NCBI RefSeq assembly: GCF_001442615.1
Contig: NZ_LMXN01000001.1
Span: forward strand, 682,001 to 746,000
Source: Algoriphagus resistens
Lineage (GTDB): Bacteria; Bacteroidota; Bacteroidia; Cytophagales; Cyclobacteriaceae
Direction: 5' to 3'
DNA length: 64,000 bases
In this document: piece after piece, positions 7,756 to 17,465 of the stretch
How positions within the stretch are numbered: the stretch's first letter is position 1
How the letters are laid out: every line of letters starts with the position of its first letter
Notes under the pieces: model-generated
Seen by the model: the letters and a program-made list of their open reading frames with translations, nothing else
The model's database searches: none
Told to the model about the DNA's origin: nothing
Program-made: the position numbers and the translations under genes

Positions 7756-9540
7756 TTAAGGGATTGTTTTGGTGACCTCACCACAGGTAAGCATCGCATT
7801 CCCAAAGTATGGGTTGACTACTTTTTCTTCCAAACTCAGCCAATCCGCACCTCTGTTGCTGTCTGCCATGGGACAATGCTGTACATAGATTTTGGTGGAT
7901 AAGGGCCGGAAGTTCTCAGCCAATCCAAGCAGCTCATCGGATACGGAACCAAAGGATTTTCTTATTTCTTCTAATTTTTTTTGGGTACTGATCTGGGCAA
8001 GTGCTGCTTTGATTTTTTCGCTGTATTTCATCCATTCATTGTGGGCATCACCTTTGAATTCAGCCATGTTCACTTTTTCCAATGCGCTCAGCATGTCGGC
8101 TGCCCTGGATTTGGATCCGGATAGCTCATCCTTGGTCAATGCATTTTTCAGCTTGAAATAAGTATCAAAAACGGGTTTCAGCTCATCCTTGGCTTTTGCG
8201 GAAATCTCCGTAGGACCGGCAGAAACCTGGGTGGCTGGTTTTCTTTCAGTGACCTGGCCATGATTATGTCCGGTCATCGCAGCACCTCCTTCCGGGGACA
8301 TCATGCTCGGTTTTCCCGCCAGTTGGGCAGCCGCATCAATACTAAAGGTGCCATTTACGGCAATTTCTTCACCGGGTTCCAATCCTGAGGTAATGAGGTA
8401 TTCTGAGCCCAATGACGGACCAAGGGTAACTTCCCGAAGTTGAAAAGTCACGGCCTGATCAGTTACATGTTTTACATAAACAACCGAACGGGTCCCTGTC
8501 CACATCACAGCTGTTTTTGGTACTACAATGCTATTGTCTTTGTTGGAAGGGGCTTTGCTGTCAACTTCCCCGGAAACAAACATTTCAGGTTTGAATTTCA
8601 GATTGGGGTTGCTTACCTCCAACCGTGCTTTCGCTACTCTGGTCTGGGAATTAATGACCGGGTCTATATAGCTTAATTTGCCTGTGAATGTCTCTCCAGG
8701 AAATGATTGTACTGTGAATTGTATAGGATCACCTTTTTTGATCCATTGGAGCTCAGATTCATAAACATCAAAGAGTACCCAGACTTTACTCAGATCAGCG
8801 ATTCGATAGATTGCCTGACCACGATTTACATAATCACCCAGATTGACCATCTTTTCGGTGACATATCCGGAGACATTGGCCAGAACAGGAAGCTGTTCAG
8901 TCACCTTGCCGGTTGCCAGAATCTGTTCAATCTGTACCTCTGTGAGTTTCCAGTTTTTGAGTTTTTCTTTAGCTGCATTGAAAAGCGCCGGCTGGCTGTC
9001 CTTGATTTTTTCTGCCTGGAAAAGTTCCTCTTGGGCAGTTGCCAGTTCCGGTGAATAAATCTGTCCCAGCACTTGACCTTTTTTGACGTATTCCCCTGTA
9101 AAGTTGATCTGCAGCTCTTCGATTCTTCCGGGAATGTGCGCCGACTGGGTATAATTCTGCCGTTCATCTGCCTGGATTTTACCATTTAGCCTGATGGATT
9201 TGCTGGCGTTGGCATTTCCGACTATCAGGGATTGGACTCCTGCCAACTGCATAGCGGTAGCAGACATGCTCACGGACATAGGATCAGCTTCGGTGTTATC
9301 GTTTTCCAGTGGAATAAGATCCATCCCGCAGATAGGGCAGTCACCGGGCCCATCCTGTCGGATCTGAGGGTGCATGGAGCAGGTGTAAGTCATAGGGATT
9401 CCCGCAATAGACTCGATATGATCATGTTTATCGACTTCCATTTTTGGCTCCGAAGCAGGCTTGATCAGCCAACCGATGGCCAGTCCTGCCACCAATGTTA
9501 GGACTACCAGGACAATTTTATTGTTGAATATATTTTTCAT
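7756..9540 (-). CDS. cusB: CusB-like RND periplasmic adaptor with metal-binding and DUF3347 domains
   Basis: 594 residues. N-terminal membrane anchor (about 8-26), then a heavy-metal-binding domain YTCSMHPQIRQDGPGDCPICGMD (about 52-75), the membrane-fusion core with barrel-sandwich and hairpin (about 115-240; IPGRIEELQINFTGEYVKKGQ), the beta-barrel (ADLSKVWVLFDVYE), and a fused C-terminal DUF3347 domain (about 445-590) ending QHCPMADSNRGADWL...NPYFGNAMLTCG. It should bridge CusA and CusC and hand Cu(I)/Ag(I) to the pump. Its ATG overlaps the stop of a short upstream ORF (9537-9620) as ATGA, so its translation may be coupled. CopB lies 92 bases upstream. Confidence 0.93.
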   Translation of the reverse strand: MKNIFNNKIVLVVLTLVAGLAIGWLIKPASEPKMEVDKHDHIESIAGIPMTYTCSMHPQIRQDGPGDCPICGMDLIPLENDNTEADPMSVSMSATAMQLAGVQSLIVGNANASKSIRLNGKIQADERQNYTQSAHIPGRIEELQINFTGEYVKKGQVLGQIYSPELATAQEELFQAEKIKDSQPALFNAAKEKLKNWKLTEVQIEQILATGKVTEQLPVLANVSGYVTEKMVNLGDYVNRGQAIYRIADLSKVWVLFDVYESELQWIKKGDPIQFTVQSFPGETFTGKLSYIDPVINSQTRVAKARLEVSNPNLKFKPEMFVSGEVDSKAPSNKDNSIVVPKTAVMWTGTRSVVYVKHVTDQAVTFQLREVTLGPSLGSEYLITSGLEPGEEIAVNGTFSIDAAAQLAGKPSMMSPEGGAAMTGHNHGQVTERKPATQVSAGPTEISAKAKDELKPVFDTYFKLKNALTKDELSGSKSRAADMLSALEKVNMAEFKGDAHNEWMKYSEKIKAALAQISTQKKLEEIRKSFGSVSDELLGLAENFRPLSTKIYVQHCPMADSNRGADWLSLEEKVVNPYFGNAMLTCGEVTKTIP

Positions 9541-9620
9541 GTGTTTATAATTTGTCTTTTAAAGGCCAAATGGAATCTCGCATGCCTTATAATCATCCCA
9601 GTGTGTGATGTTTTCGTCAT
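9537..9620 (-). CDS. Short coupled upstream ORF (leader-peptide family, copy A)
   Basis: 27 codons in the CopB-CusB gap, encoding M-T-K-T-S-H-T-G then MIIRHARFHLAFKR and QIINT. The stop TGA overlaps the CusB start (ATGA). The peptide is nearly the same as copy B at 49271-49366 and related to copies at 54023, 56860-57016 and 33822, all directly upstream of unrelated genes. A possible earlier CTG start adds L-K-T-S, matching the M-K-S-S lead of other copies. The function is unknown; a leader peptide or translational coupler is inferred from position. Confidence 0.6.
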   Translation of the reverse strand: MTKTSHTGMIIRHARFHLAFKRQIINT

Positions 9621-9632
9621 GCTCGTTTTCAG

Positions 9633-11672
9633 TTAGGGTTTAATTTGTCTTTTTAACAATTGGGCGTTTAATGCAACTATCACAGTACTCAGGCTCATCA
9701 GAGCAGCACCAATAGCAGGGCTAAGAATTATTCCTGCCCCTGCCAAAACACCGGCAGCCAGTGGGACGGCAACTATATTATAGCCTGCCGCCCACCAGAT
9801 GTTCTGCATCATTTTTTTGTAGGTCGCGCCCCCAAAAAGGATTAAATTGGCAATGTCCTTTGGATTGCTGTTCACCAGAATAATATCTGCTGTTTCGGCT
9901 GCTACGTCAGTGCCTGATCCAACGGCGATGCCTACATTGGCCTGTGCCAGAGCAGGGGCATCATTGACGCCGTCCCCGGTCATTGCTACAAATTCACCTT
10001 TTGACTGCAGGTCTTTGATAATCTGCTGCTTGTCTTCCGGCATTACTTCTGCATAATAGCCGTCCAGCCCCAGCGTATTACTTACTGCTTTAGCCACTGA
10101 TTCATTGTCGCCTGTAGCCATAAGTATTTTTATTCCCTGTTTTTTGAGTGTGTCTATGGCTTCCTGGGATTCTTCCCTGATTTCATCGGCCAAAGCGATA
10201 AAACCGATTAGTTTCCCGTTCGAAAGGACAAAAACCACGGTTTCATCTTCTGATTTAAATGCTCCTTCCGGTTGTGCTATGCCTTTTTGTTTCAATCCTC
10301 CCGGACTCAAAATGCTGATTTCCTTCCCGTTGAGTTTAGCTTGTATACCCATTCCCGTGATGTTCTGGAAATTTTCCGGCTTGCCGGGTTTAAGTGCTAA
10401 CTCTTTGGATTTTCTTACTATTCCGGCCGCTATGGGGTGCTCGGAACTATTTTCGACGGCGGCTGCTATTGAAAGTAATTCTTGATCATCCATCCCGGCC
10501 CCTATACTTTTGAACCGGGTTACCCCGAATTCCCCTTTGGTCAGGGTTCCGGTTTTATCAAAAATGACAACGGTCAGTTTTCTGGAGTTTTCAAAAGCAG
10601 TTCTGTTGCGTATCAATAAGCCATGCCTGGCAGAGACGGAAGTAGAAATTGCAACTACCAGGGGAACGGCCAATCCCAGCGCATGGGGGCAGGATATGAT
10701 CATGACGGTAACCATCCGCTCCAAGGCATAGTTGAAGTCTTCTCCTAAACTTAACCAGACTACCAAGGTGATGATCCCTGCTGCCAAAGCAATGTAAAAC
10801 AACCAACCCGCGGCTTTATTGGCCAGGTTCTGGGTTTTGGACTTGGTTTTCTGCGCTTCTGTAACCAAGCCGATTACTTTGGATAAATAGGAATCTTCCC
10901 CGGTGTGCCTGACTTTAATCTTCAAGGCGCCGCTCCCGTTAACCGAACCGCCAATTACCTCATTGTCTTTTTGTTTGGCTACCGGCTTGGATTCACCCGT
11001 AAGCATGGATTCATTTACATGACTACTCCCTTCCAGGATCTGTCCATCTGCGGGGATTTTCTCACCGGGTCTCACCAGGATTACATCCCCTGACTTTAAC
11101 TCTGCAATAGGAACATCTTCAGCATCTCCATTTTCCTTGATTCTCCTAGCCTCTGAGGGCATCATCTTAGCCAGTTCCTGTAAGGCATTCGAGGCACCCA
11201 TTACAGATTTCATTTCTATCCAATGGCCCAAGAGCATGATGTCAATTAAACTGACGAGCTCCCAGAAAAATATTTTCCCCGACAAACCGAATACTACTGC
11301 GGAGCTATAGGAATAGGCTACCGCAATGGCCAGGGCAATCAAGGTCATCATTCCGGGTTTCCTGTCTTTTAGTTCATCCACCATGCCTTTCAGGAAAGGC
11401 CAGCCACCATAGAAGAACACCAGAGAGGAAAGTGCAAATTGCAGGTATCGGTCTCCCTCAAACCTGAATTCATAGCCAACAAGTCTTTGGATCATTGGCG
11501 ACAGGACTACTATCGGCAAGGTGATCACCAAAGAAACCCAAAATCGTCTTTTGAAATCCTTGATCATATGCATATGATGCATGCTGTGGTCATGGCCTTG
11601 CGCTCCTTTCATGGCATGTTTTCCCTTTTGATGGGAATCATGCTGTTGATGCTTGTGATCTGAATGGTCCAT
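9633..11672 (-). CDS. copB: Copper-exporting P1B-type ATPase, CopB type (CPH)
   Basis: 679 residues. Instead of a CxxC metal domain it has a His/Met-rich N-terminus (MDHSDHKHQQHDSHQ... HDHSMHHMHM). The membrane ion motif is CPHALGLAVPL (about 335), characteristic of CopB-type P1B-3 ATPases, rather than CPC. The phosphorylation motif DKTGTLTKGEF, the SEHPIAAG nucleotide-binding motif and the GDGVNDAPALAQA hinge are intact. The protein should export Cu ions from the cytoplasm across the inner membrane. It sits between the CusC and CusB genes, so two export routes share one operon. Confidence 0.93.
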   Translation of the reverse strand: MDHSDHKHQQHDSHQKGKHAMKGAQGHDHSMHHMHMIKDFKRRFWVSLVITLPIVVLSPMIQRLVGYEFRFEGDRYLQFALSSLVFFYGGWPFLKGMVDELKDRKPGMMTLIALAIAVAYSYSSAVVFGLSGKIFFWELVSLIDIMLLGHWIEMKSVMGASNALQELAKMMPSEARRIKENGDAEDVPIAELKSGDVILVRPGEKIPADGQILEGSSHVNESMLTGESKPVAKQKDNEVIGGSVNGSGALKIKVRHTGEDSYLSKVIGLVTEAQKTKSKTQNLANKAAGWLFYIALAAGIITLVVWLSLGEDFNYALERMVTVMIISCPHALGLAVPLVVAISTSVSARHGLLIRNRTAFENSRKLTVVIFDKTGTLTKGEFGVTRFKSIGAGMDDQELLSIAAAVENSSEHPIAAGIVRKSKELALKPGKPENFQNITGMGIQAKLNGKEISILSPGGLKQKGIAQPEGAFKSEDETVVFVLSNGKLIGFIALADEIREESQEAIDTLKKQGIKILMATGDNESVAKAVSNTLGLDGYYAEVMPEDKQQIIKDLQSKGEFVAMTGDGVNDAPALAQANVGIAVGSGTDVAAETADIILVNSNPKDIANLILFGGATYKKMMQNIWWAAGYNIVAVPLAAGVLAGAGIILSPAIGAALMSLSTVIVALNAQLLKRQIKP

Positions 11673-11783
11673 AGTGTATGGGGTTTACTAGAATGTATAG
11701 GTTCAAAAACATCACTGCATGTAGGATGACAAATGAAATTGCCTGCATTGTTGCGATGTTCAGGTAGCTCTTTCTTTTCATGG

Positions 11784-13013
11784 TCAGTAAGTTTTGGCGG
11801 TTATGTAGTTGATTTGCGCCAAGGATGTTTTATAAGCCACCATAGCTTTGAGTTTCATTTTTTTGAATTCCAGCAATTGCTGTTGCACGCTCAAAACCTC
11901 TTCAAAATCCTTCCCTGAGTTGCTATAGGAATTGTAAAGAAGCGTTAGGTTTTGCTGAGTGGTCACCACCTGCCTTTCATACAGTGAGATCAGGTCATCC
12001 TGGATTTTCATGTCTGTAGAATAGCGGTGATAGGAACCGTAAAGCTTATTGTTTAACTCCTCCTTTTCCAGTTTATAGGACTCCTGCATCAGCTCAGCCT
12101 CTTTTTGTGCCCCTTTGTATTTGCCACGGAAAATCGGAAGACTCATTGTGACCATGGGCATCAGTACATTTTTGCCGTTATCAGCCATGGCCATATCTGT
12201 CCGTTCTCCCACCAGCACATAATCCACTCCCGCACCCAGCTTGGGCATACCTTGCTTTTGGGCTACCCGCTTGCTGGCTTCACTGGATTGGATTTTCAGA
12301 TCCATACCTTCCAACAAGGGGTTGGACTGGATAGAATCCGGTGAAATCTCCCGCTCTTCCCCTATGATTTCTAACTTTTCTGAGATCTCAACGGGGGAAT
12401 CATGAGGCCGTGAAAGCAGGGAGTTAAGCCATGAATTGCTTCCATCAATTTTAACCTTTAGTACCTCAAGATTCGTTTTGGCAGCCTGGATCAGAATGTC
12501 CGCACGAAGTGCATCAGTGAGTGATCCCGTTCCGTTTTCAAGTTTGGAAGTGGCAAGGGAATAGTAGGTTTCAAGGATGCGGAGGTTTTCCTGCTCAATA
12601 GCAATTAACTCATGGGTTTCCAAAAGAGGATAATATACAGCAGCCAGCTGGTTGTAAAGCTGGTTTTTTGCATCAAGGAATTCCTGATATTTCACCTCGG
12701 CCTGTAAGGAAGCTACATCCTGCTGTGCCTGTAACGTGCCAAACCAGGGAAACATTTGAGTTAGCGAAAAGCGGGCTTTTTGCGGTCCTACACGGGTTTC
12801 TACAGGAGAGATAAAATAGCCAAAAGACAAGCTCGGATCCTGCAGGGAGCCCACTTGTGGAATTTTTTCCATTGCCGCTTCAAAAGCCTTGTATTTGGCT
12901 TTTAGTCCCACGTTGTTTTCGGCCCCTAGTTGGAAATAGTCGGCCAGGCTTTGGGAAGCTGCTGAATAACTAACTCCCAGAAGCAAAAGAAGGGAAAGTG
13001 TGATGATTTTCAT
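11784..13013 (-). CDS. cusC: TolC-family outer-membrane efflux protein (CusC-like)
   Basis: 409 residues with a signal peptide (LSLLLLLGVSYSAASQS) and two repeated outer-membrane-efflux halves with long amphipathic helices (about 25-200 and 215-405), as in TolC/CusC/CzcC. Met-rich PxFSLTQMFPWFGTL is typical of Bacteroidota metal-efflux members. It should form the outer-membrane duct for the CusA-CusB pump. Start codon lies 2 bases after the CusA stop, so the two are translationally close. 111 bases separate its stop from CopB. Confidence 0.9.
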   Translation of the reverse strand: MKIITLSLLLLLGVSYSAASQSLADYFQLGAENNVGLKAKYKAFEAAMEKIPQVGSLQDPSLSFGYFISPVETRVGPQKARFSLTQMFPWFGTLQAQQDVASLQAEVKYQEFLDAKNQLYNQLAAVYYPLLETHELIAIEQENLRILETYYSLATSKLENGTGSLTDALRADILIQAAKTNLEVLKVKIDGSNSWLNSLLSRPHDSPVEISEKLEIIGEEREISPDSIQSNPLLEGMDLKIQSSEASKRVAQKQGMPKLGAGVDYVLVGERTDMAMADNGKNVLMPMVTMSLPIFRGKYKGAQKEAELMQESYKLEKEELNNKLYGSYHRYSTDMKIQDDLISLYERQVVTTQQNLTLLYNSYSNSGKDFEEVLSVQQQLLEFKKMKLKAMVAYKTSLAQINYITAKTY

Positions 13014-13015
13014 TT

Positions 13016-16000
13016 TCAGCTTTTTTTAAGTTTTCGTTCCTCCCGGATGGAGTACAGCACGGGAACAATAAAGTAGGTGATAGCCGCTACGATCATTCCA
13101 CCAAAAGCAGGGATGGCCATAGGAATCATGATGTCAGAACCTCTACCCGTAGAAGTCAAAATTGGCAGTAAAGCAATAATAGTGGTAGCTGAAGTCATTA
13201 TAGCCGGCTTGATTCTGCGCTGACCGGCTTCAACTATCGCCATTCGTATACCTCTGAAATTGTCAGTCTTGTTTTTGGCAAAACTTTGGTCCAAATAGGT
13301 GGCCATCAGCACACCATCATCTGTGGCAATACCAAACAAAGCGATGAAACCTACCCATACGGCAACACTTAGGTTGATGGTGTGAATTTGAAAGAGGTTG
13401 CGGAAATTCGTCCCAAAGAAGCTGTAGTCTCCAAACCAGGATTGGCCATATAACCAAAGCAGGATAAAAGCCCCGCTAAAAGCCATGGCAATACCCGTGA
13501 AAACCATCAATGAAGTAGCCACGGAGCGGAACTGGAAATATAAAATCAGGAAGATGATCAGAAGAACCACCGGAACAATAATGCTGAGTCTATTCTCTGC
13601 ACGTACCTGATTTTCGTAGCTGCCAGAGAATTTAAAACTCACTCCTTGTGGCACTTCCAATGCTCCGGAATCAATCCTGCTTTGAATGAGTTCTCTGGCA
13701 TCTTCCACTGCAGTTACTTCCGAGAAGCCTTCTTTTTTGTCAAACAGCACATATCCTACCAAGAAGGTGTCCTCACTTTTTATTGCCTGGGGACCACGCA
13801 GGTATTCAAACTTCACGAGCTGACCAAGCGGAACCTGGGCTCCGGTAGGAGTGGGGACGAGAATTTTTCCCAGCGATTCGGGATCGTCCCGGAGTTCCCT
13901 GGGATAGCGTACACGTACAGGAAACCGTTGTCTGCCTTCTACTGTGTTGGTGATATTCATCCCCCCAATGGCAGTTTCTATTACCTGTTGAACCGATTCT
14001 ATGCTCAAACCATACCGGGCGATTAGCTCACGGTCAATATTGAGCTGCAAATAGGGCTTGCCTACAATCCGATCTGCAAAAACTGCTTCCTGCTTGACCG
14101 AAGGCACTTCTTTGAGAATATTTTCCACCTGTATGCCAAAGTCTTCGATAGTCTGGAGGTCTGGACCATAGATTTTAATCCCCATTGGTGCACGCATACC
14201 GGTCTGAAGCATGACCAGACGGGTTTCAATCGGCTGGAGTTTAGGGGCCGAAGTGATGCCGGGGATTTTGGTTATCGCTATGATTTCATTCCATATATCA
14301 TCGGGAGAATGAATAGTTTCCCTCCAGTTTCTAAAGTAGAGTCCAGCTTCATCGGCAATCAGTCCCGTTGTGGGCACAGCTTTTTCCAGGGCTTCCTGAT
14401 TGCTTAACGTATCCCCGCTGGTAAAAATGAAACGTCCTTCTTTGTCCGTTTTAAAGCGTTGCCGATGGCCTTTTTTATTTAGTAGATACTCCGGTTTATA
14501 GTTAATTATGTTTTCATACATGGAAATGGGAGCCGGATCCAGAGCCGATTCCGCCCGCCCTAATTTCCCTACTGTAAGCGCTACTTCCGGAATACTTGTA
14601 AGCAGCATGTCCAGCTGTCCTATTACTTTTCTGTTAAAAGCAATACCGGAATGGGGCATGGCTGTTGGCATCAGCAGAAAGCTTCCCTCATCCAGGGAGG
14701 GCATAAATTCTTTCTGCATGCCGGGAAACGTATGATCCAGCCCTGACCAGAATTTGCCGGATTCGATATTCCATCCGACCTTATGTGTGACAGATGGAAT
14801 AACGGCGAAAATCTTGGCAAAGCCCATCCATATGGTACCCCCGAGTAAGATCAGGATTGCAGGGATAGTTAGAAAGAGTGCTTTGTGGTCCAGGCACCAG
14901 ATCAGTATCCTTTTGTAGAAGAGTTCGAGTACCCAGAATGCGCCAAGTATTATACTTACCAAAATACCCACAAAAATTACGTTTGTCAGTAAGGATTTAC
15001 CCGGTCCCAACGGTAACCAGTAGCTAGCCAGAAGCCATACCACCCCAACCATTACTAAAATGATTTCTATATGGTTGTAGACAGGCCTTAACCGTGTCGG
15101 TAGATCAATAGGCCTAGTTTCTACCAGGTATTTGAAAAGTGCAATACCTGCAAACGCCAGAAGCATAAATCCTGACCAGAAGTACCCATACGTCAAGGCA
15201 AGAACAGCAACAATTACCACTACTGAACTGCCAGCTATTTTACTTCTTTTACTTTTTAATTTAAAGCCAAACAGCAGATGGGCGAGCATGGGTAAGATCA
15301 ATAGCGAGACAATCAGCGCTGCAATCAATGCAAAAGTCTTCGTGTAAGCCAAAGGACCAAAAAGTTTTCCCTCAGCAGCTTCCATGGTAAACACGGGCAC
15401 GAAACTGACAATAGTGGTAGAGACTGCCGTAAGAATGGCGGTGGCCACTTCGGATGAACCTTTATAGATTGTGGTAATTAATTTCTGCTCTGCAGGCGCT
15501 TCATCTATATGTTTTAGGATGTTTTCGGTAAGAATAATCCCTAAATCCACCATGGTTCCAATCGCGATTGCAATACCTGACAGCGCAACGATGTTTGCAT
15601 CTACTCCTAGATACCGCATGGCAATAAATACCATCAATATTGAGATAGGCAATAAACTCGATATCAGGATGGAAGCTCTGAGATTGTAAACCATCACTAT
15701 CACTACCAGAATAGTAATAAGGATTTCCAATGAAAGGGCTTCTTCCAGGGTTCCCAACGTTTCCTGGATCAGTGTAGACCGGTCGTAAAACGGAACTATT
15801 GTGAGTTGGCTTACCCTTCCGTCATCCAGTGTTTTACGTGGTAGACCTGGGGCAATTTCTTTGATCTTTTCTTTCAGGTTATTGATCACCTGAAGTGGAT
15901 TGGAACCGTATCGCGCCACTACAACACCCCCTACTACCTCAGCACCGTCTTTATCCAAAAGGCCTCTTCGATTTGCAGGGCCAAGACTTACCACTCCGAT

Positions 16001-16834
16001 ATCTTTGATTCTGATGGGAACATTATCTTTGACATCCACCACAGCCAGCTCCAGATCTTCGACGTTTTTGAGGTAGCCCAGACCTCTTACCAGGTATTCG
16101 GCCTGATTGATCTCAACGGTCTTGGCACCCACATCACGGTTGCTCTGTTTGACGGCCAGCATCACTTTGTCCAATGGGATGTTGTACGCTTTCAAGGCAT
16201 CCGGATTCACATCAACTTGATATTCCTGCACAAAACCACCTATGGAAGCTACCTCCGAAACTCCTTCCACAGCATTGAGCCCATACTTGACAAAAAAATC
16301 CTGAACAGACCGTATCACATGTAAGTCCCATCCCCCCGTCGGGTTTCCTTCGGCATCCCTTCCTTCCAAGGTATACCAGTATACCTGGCCCAATGCAGTG
16401 GCATCAGGTCCTAGTGCAGGTTGTACTGCTTCAGGAAGTAATCCTGAGGGTAATGAATTGAGTTTCTCCAGGATTCTAGACCTGGACCAGTAAAATTCGG
16501 TGTCTTCATCAAAAATGATGTAAATGCTGGAAAAACCGAAAATAGAGGAGCTGCGAATTGATTTCACCCCGGGGAGACCAAGCAGATAAGTGGTTAAAGG
16601 ATATGAGATTTGATCCTCAATGTCTTGTGGGGACCGGCCTGGCCATTGGGTGAAGACAATCTGTTGGTTCTCGCCAATATCGGGAATAGCATCCACGGGA
16701 ACCGGGTCAGTAGGCAGAGCGCCTACTTTCCATCCAAAAGGAGCTGTTGCAATTCCTGCGGCAATCAAAGCGATCAGCAGAAGAAATGTAACAAGTTTAT
16801 TTTCTAGAAAATATTTGATAATCGAGTTAAGCAT
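13016..16834 (-). CDS. cusA: CusA/CzcA-family heavy-metal RND transporter
   Basis: 1272 residues. Proton-driven inner-membrane pump of the HME-RND class. It shows the N-terminal helix, a porter domain with WPGRSPQDIEDQISYPLT, the transmembrane motif GIAIAIGTMVDLGIILTENI, and the second-half equivalent WVGFIALFGIATDDGVLMATYL. The centre (about 540-690) carries extra hydrophobic segments between the two halves, making it longer than the roughly 1040 residues of E. coli CusA; this length is common in Bacteroidota relatives. The periplasmic Met-rich region (FMPSLDEGSFLLMPTAMP) fits Cu/Ag. First gene of the cusA-cusC-copB-cusB block. Confidence 0.94.
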   Translation of the reverse strand: MLNSIIKYFLENKLVTFLLLIALIAAGIATAPFGWKVGALPTDPVPVDAIPDIGENQQIVFTQWPGRSPQDIEDQISYPLTTYLLGLPGVKSIRSSSIFGFSSIYIIFDEDTEFYWSRSRILEKLNSLPSGLLPEAVQPALGPDATALGQVYWYTLEGRDAEGNPTGGWDLHVIRSVQDFFVKYGLNAVEGVSEVASIGGFVQEYQVDVNPDALKAYNIPLDKVMLAVKQSNRDVGAKTVEINQAEYLVRGLGYLKNVEDLELAVVDVKDNVPIRIKDIGVVSLGPANRRGLLDKDGAEVVGGVVVARYGSNPLQVINNLKEKIKEIAPGLPRKTLDDGRVSQLTIVPFYDRSTLIQETLGTLEEALSLEILITILVVIVMVYNLRASILISSLLPISILMVFIAMRYLGVDANIVALSGIAIAIGTMVDLGIILTENILKHIDEAPAEQKLITTIYKGSSEVATAILTAVSTTIVSFVPVFTMEAAEGKLFGPLAYTKTFALIAALIVSLLILPMLAHLLFGFKLKSKRSKIAGSSVVVIVAVLALTYGYFWSGFMLLAFAGIALFKYLVETRPIDLPTRLRPVYNHIEIILVMVGVVWLLASYWLPLGPGKSLLTNVIFVGILVSIILGAFWVLELFYKRILIWCLDHKALFLTIPAILILLGGTIWMGFAKIFAVIPSVTHKVGWNIESGKFWSGLDHTFPGMQKEFMPSLDEGSFLLMPTAMPHSGIAFNRKVIGQLDMLLTSIPEVALTVGKLGRAESALDPAPISMYENIINYKPEYLLNKKGHRQRFKTDKEGRFIFTSGDTLSNQEALEKAVPTTGLIADEAGLYFRNWRETIHSPDDIWNEIIAITKIPGITSAPKLQPIETRLVMLQTGMRAPMGIKIYGPDLQTIEDFGIQVENILKEVPSVKQEAVFADRIVGKPYLQLNIDRELIARYGLSIESVQQVIETAIGGMNITNTVEGRQRFPVRVRYPRELRDDPESLGKILVPTPTGAQVPLGQLVKFEYLRGPQAIKSEDTFLVGYVLFDKKEGFSEVTAVEDARELIQSRIDSGALEVPQGVSFKFSGSYENQVRAENRLSIIVPVVLLIIFLILYFQFRSVATSLMVFTGIAMAFSGAFILLWLYGQSWFGDYSFFGTNFRNLFQIHTINLSVAVWVGFIALFGIATDDGVLMATYLDQSFAKNKTDNFRGIRMAIVEAGQRRIKPAIMTSATTIIALLPILTSTGRGSDIMIPMAIPAFGGMIVAAITYFIVPVLYSIREERKLKKS

Positions 16835-16926
16835 GATTTAATCCTGGTATAAGGAAATAAAATAGAAGGAGCCATGGATTTATCCATTAGCTAAAAAGAG
16901 GTCATATGACCTAACACCAGGAAGAA

Positions 16927-17343
16927 TTAAATCAAGAAGGATTGAAACAGAACATTAAAGTCCTTTTCAATCGTGGGGGGGATTAAGTAGGGTTGTGCTT
17001 GCCTGTCATCGGAAATTACGGCAATATTGAAGATAAACGCTTGTGTAAATGCAGCTAAAAAAACCAGTTGGGCAGCATCGATTTTTACGACTTTGAGGTT
17101 TTGATCCTTATCGTTTTGAACCAGCTCGAATTGATTCTGACAGCATTCAATAGGATCTAGGCTTTGTTCTGAGTAGCCAGACTCCTGCTTGTGTGAGTTG
17201 CCCATTCCACAATCCAGATGCTTAATTGCAATTCCAAATTCCGCCAGCATTTCTGAACCCATGCATAGATGGGTGCTCTTGGCCATTCCGATGTTTGAGA
17301 ACATCAGAAGAAGTGCCAGCGCTATGGAAATTTGCTTTTTCAA
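16927..17343 (-). CDS. HYC_CC_PP-family protein
   Basis: 138 residues: signal peptide or N-terminal helix (SIALALLLMFSNIGMA), then H-x-C (STHLCMGSE), a DCGMG motif, a CC pair (IECCQNQFELVQ) and a PP near the C-terminus (PYLIPPTI). That is the residue pattern naming the HYC_CC_PP family found in Bacteroidota metal loci. A hydrophobic segment (about 90-108) suggests membrane association. The spaced His, Cys and Met residues suggest periplasmic copper handling; no biochemical role is known to me. Confidence 0.75.
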   Translation of the reverse strand: MKKQISIALALLLMFSNIGMAKSTHLCMGSEMLAEFGIAIKHLDCGMGNSHKQESGYSEQSLDPIECCQNQFELVQNDKDQNLKVVKIDAAQLVFLAAFTQAFIFNIAVISDDRQAQPYLIPPTIEKDFNVLFQSFLI

Positions 17344-17395
17344 CAGGTTAAAATTACGTATTAATGTTCAGTAGGTTTGGTTTTTCCAACCAGAT

Positions 17396-17422
17396 AATGA
17401 ATCCTACCAAATAGGATTCATT
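17396..17422. terminator. Hairpin downstream of the CHY zinc-finger gene
   Basis: A perfect 11-bp inverted repeat AATGAATCCTA / TAGGATTCATT with loop CCAAA lies about 45 bases past the CHY gene stop. There is no T run, so it may be a processing or attenuating hairpin rather than a classical terminator. Confidence 0.45.
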
Positions 17423-17465
17423 GTAATTTATTGATAATTAATTAGCTATCAAACACATAATGTGC

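Noticed and set aside
11673..11783. Inverted repeats in the CopB upstream gap as a leader copy
   Set aside because: The AACATC/GATGTT pairing does not align with the short-ORF family and encodes no related peptide.
16896..16912. GGTCATATGACC palindrome upstream of cusA as another leader copy
   Set aside because: It shares only a few bases with the leader family (CATATGACC) and lacks the rest of the module, so it is treated as coincidental.
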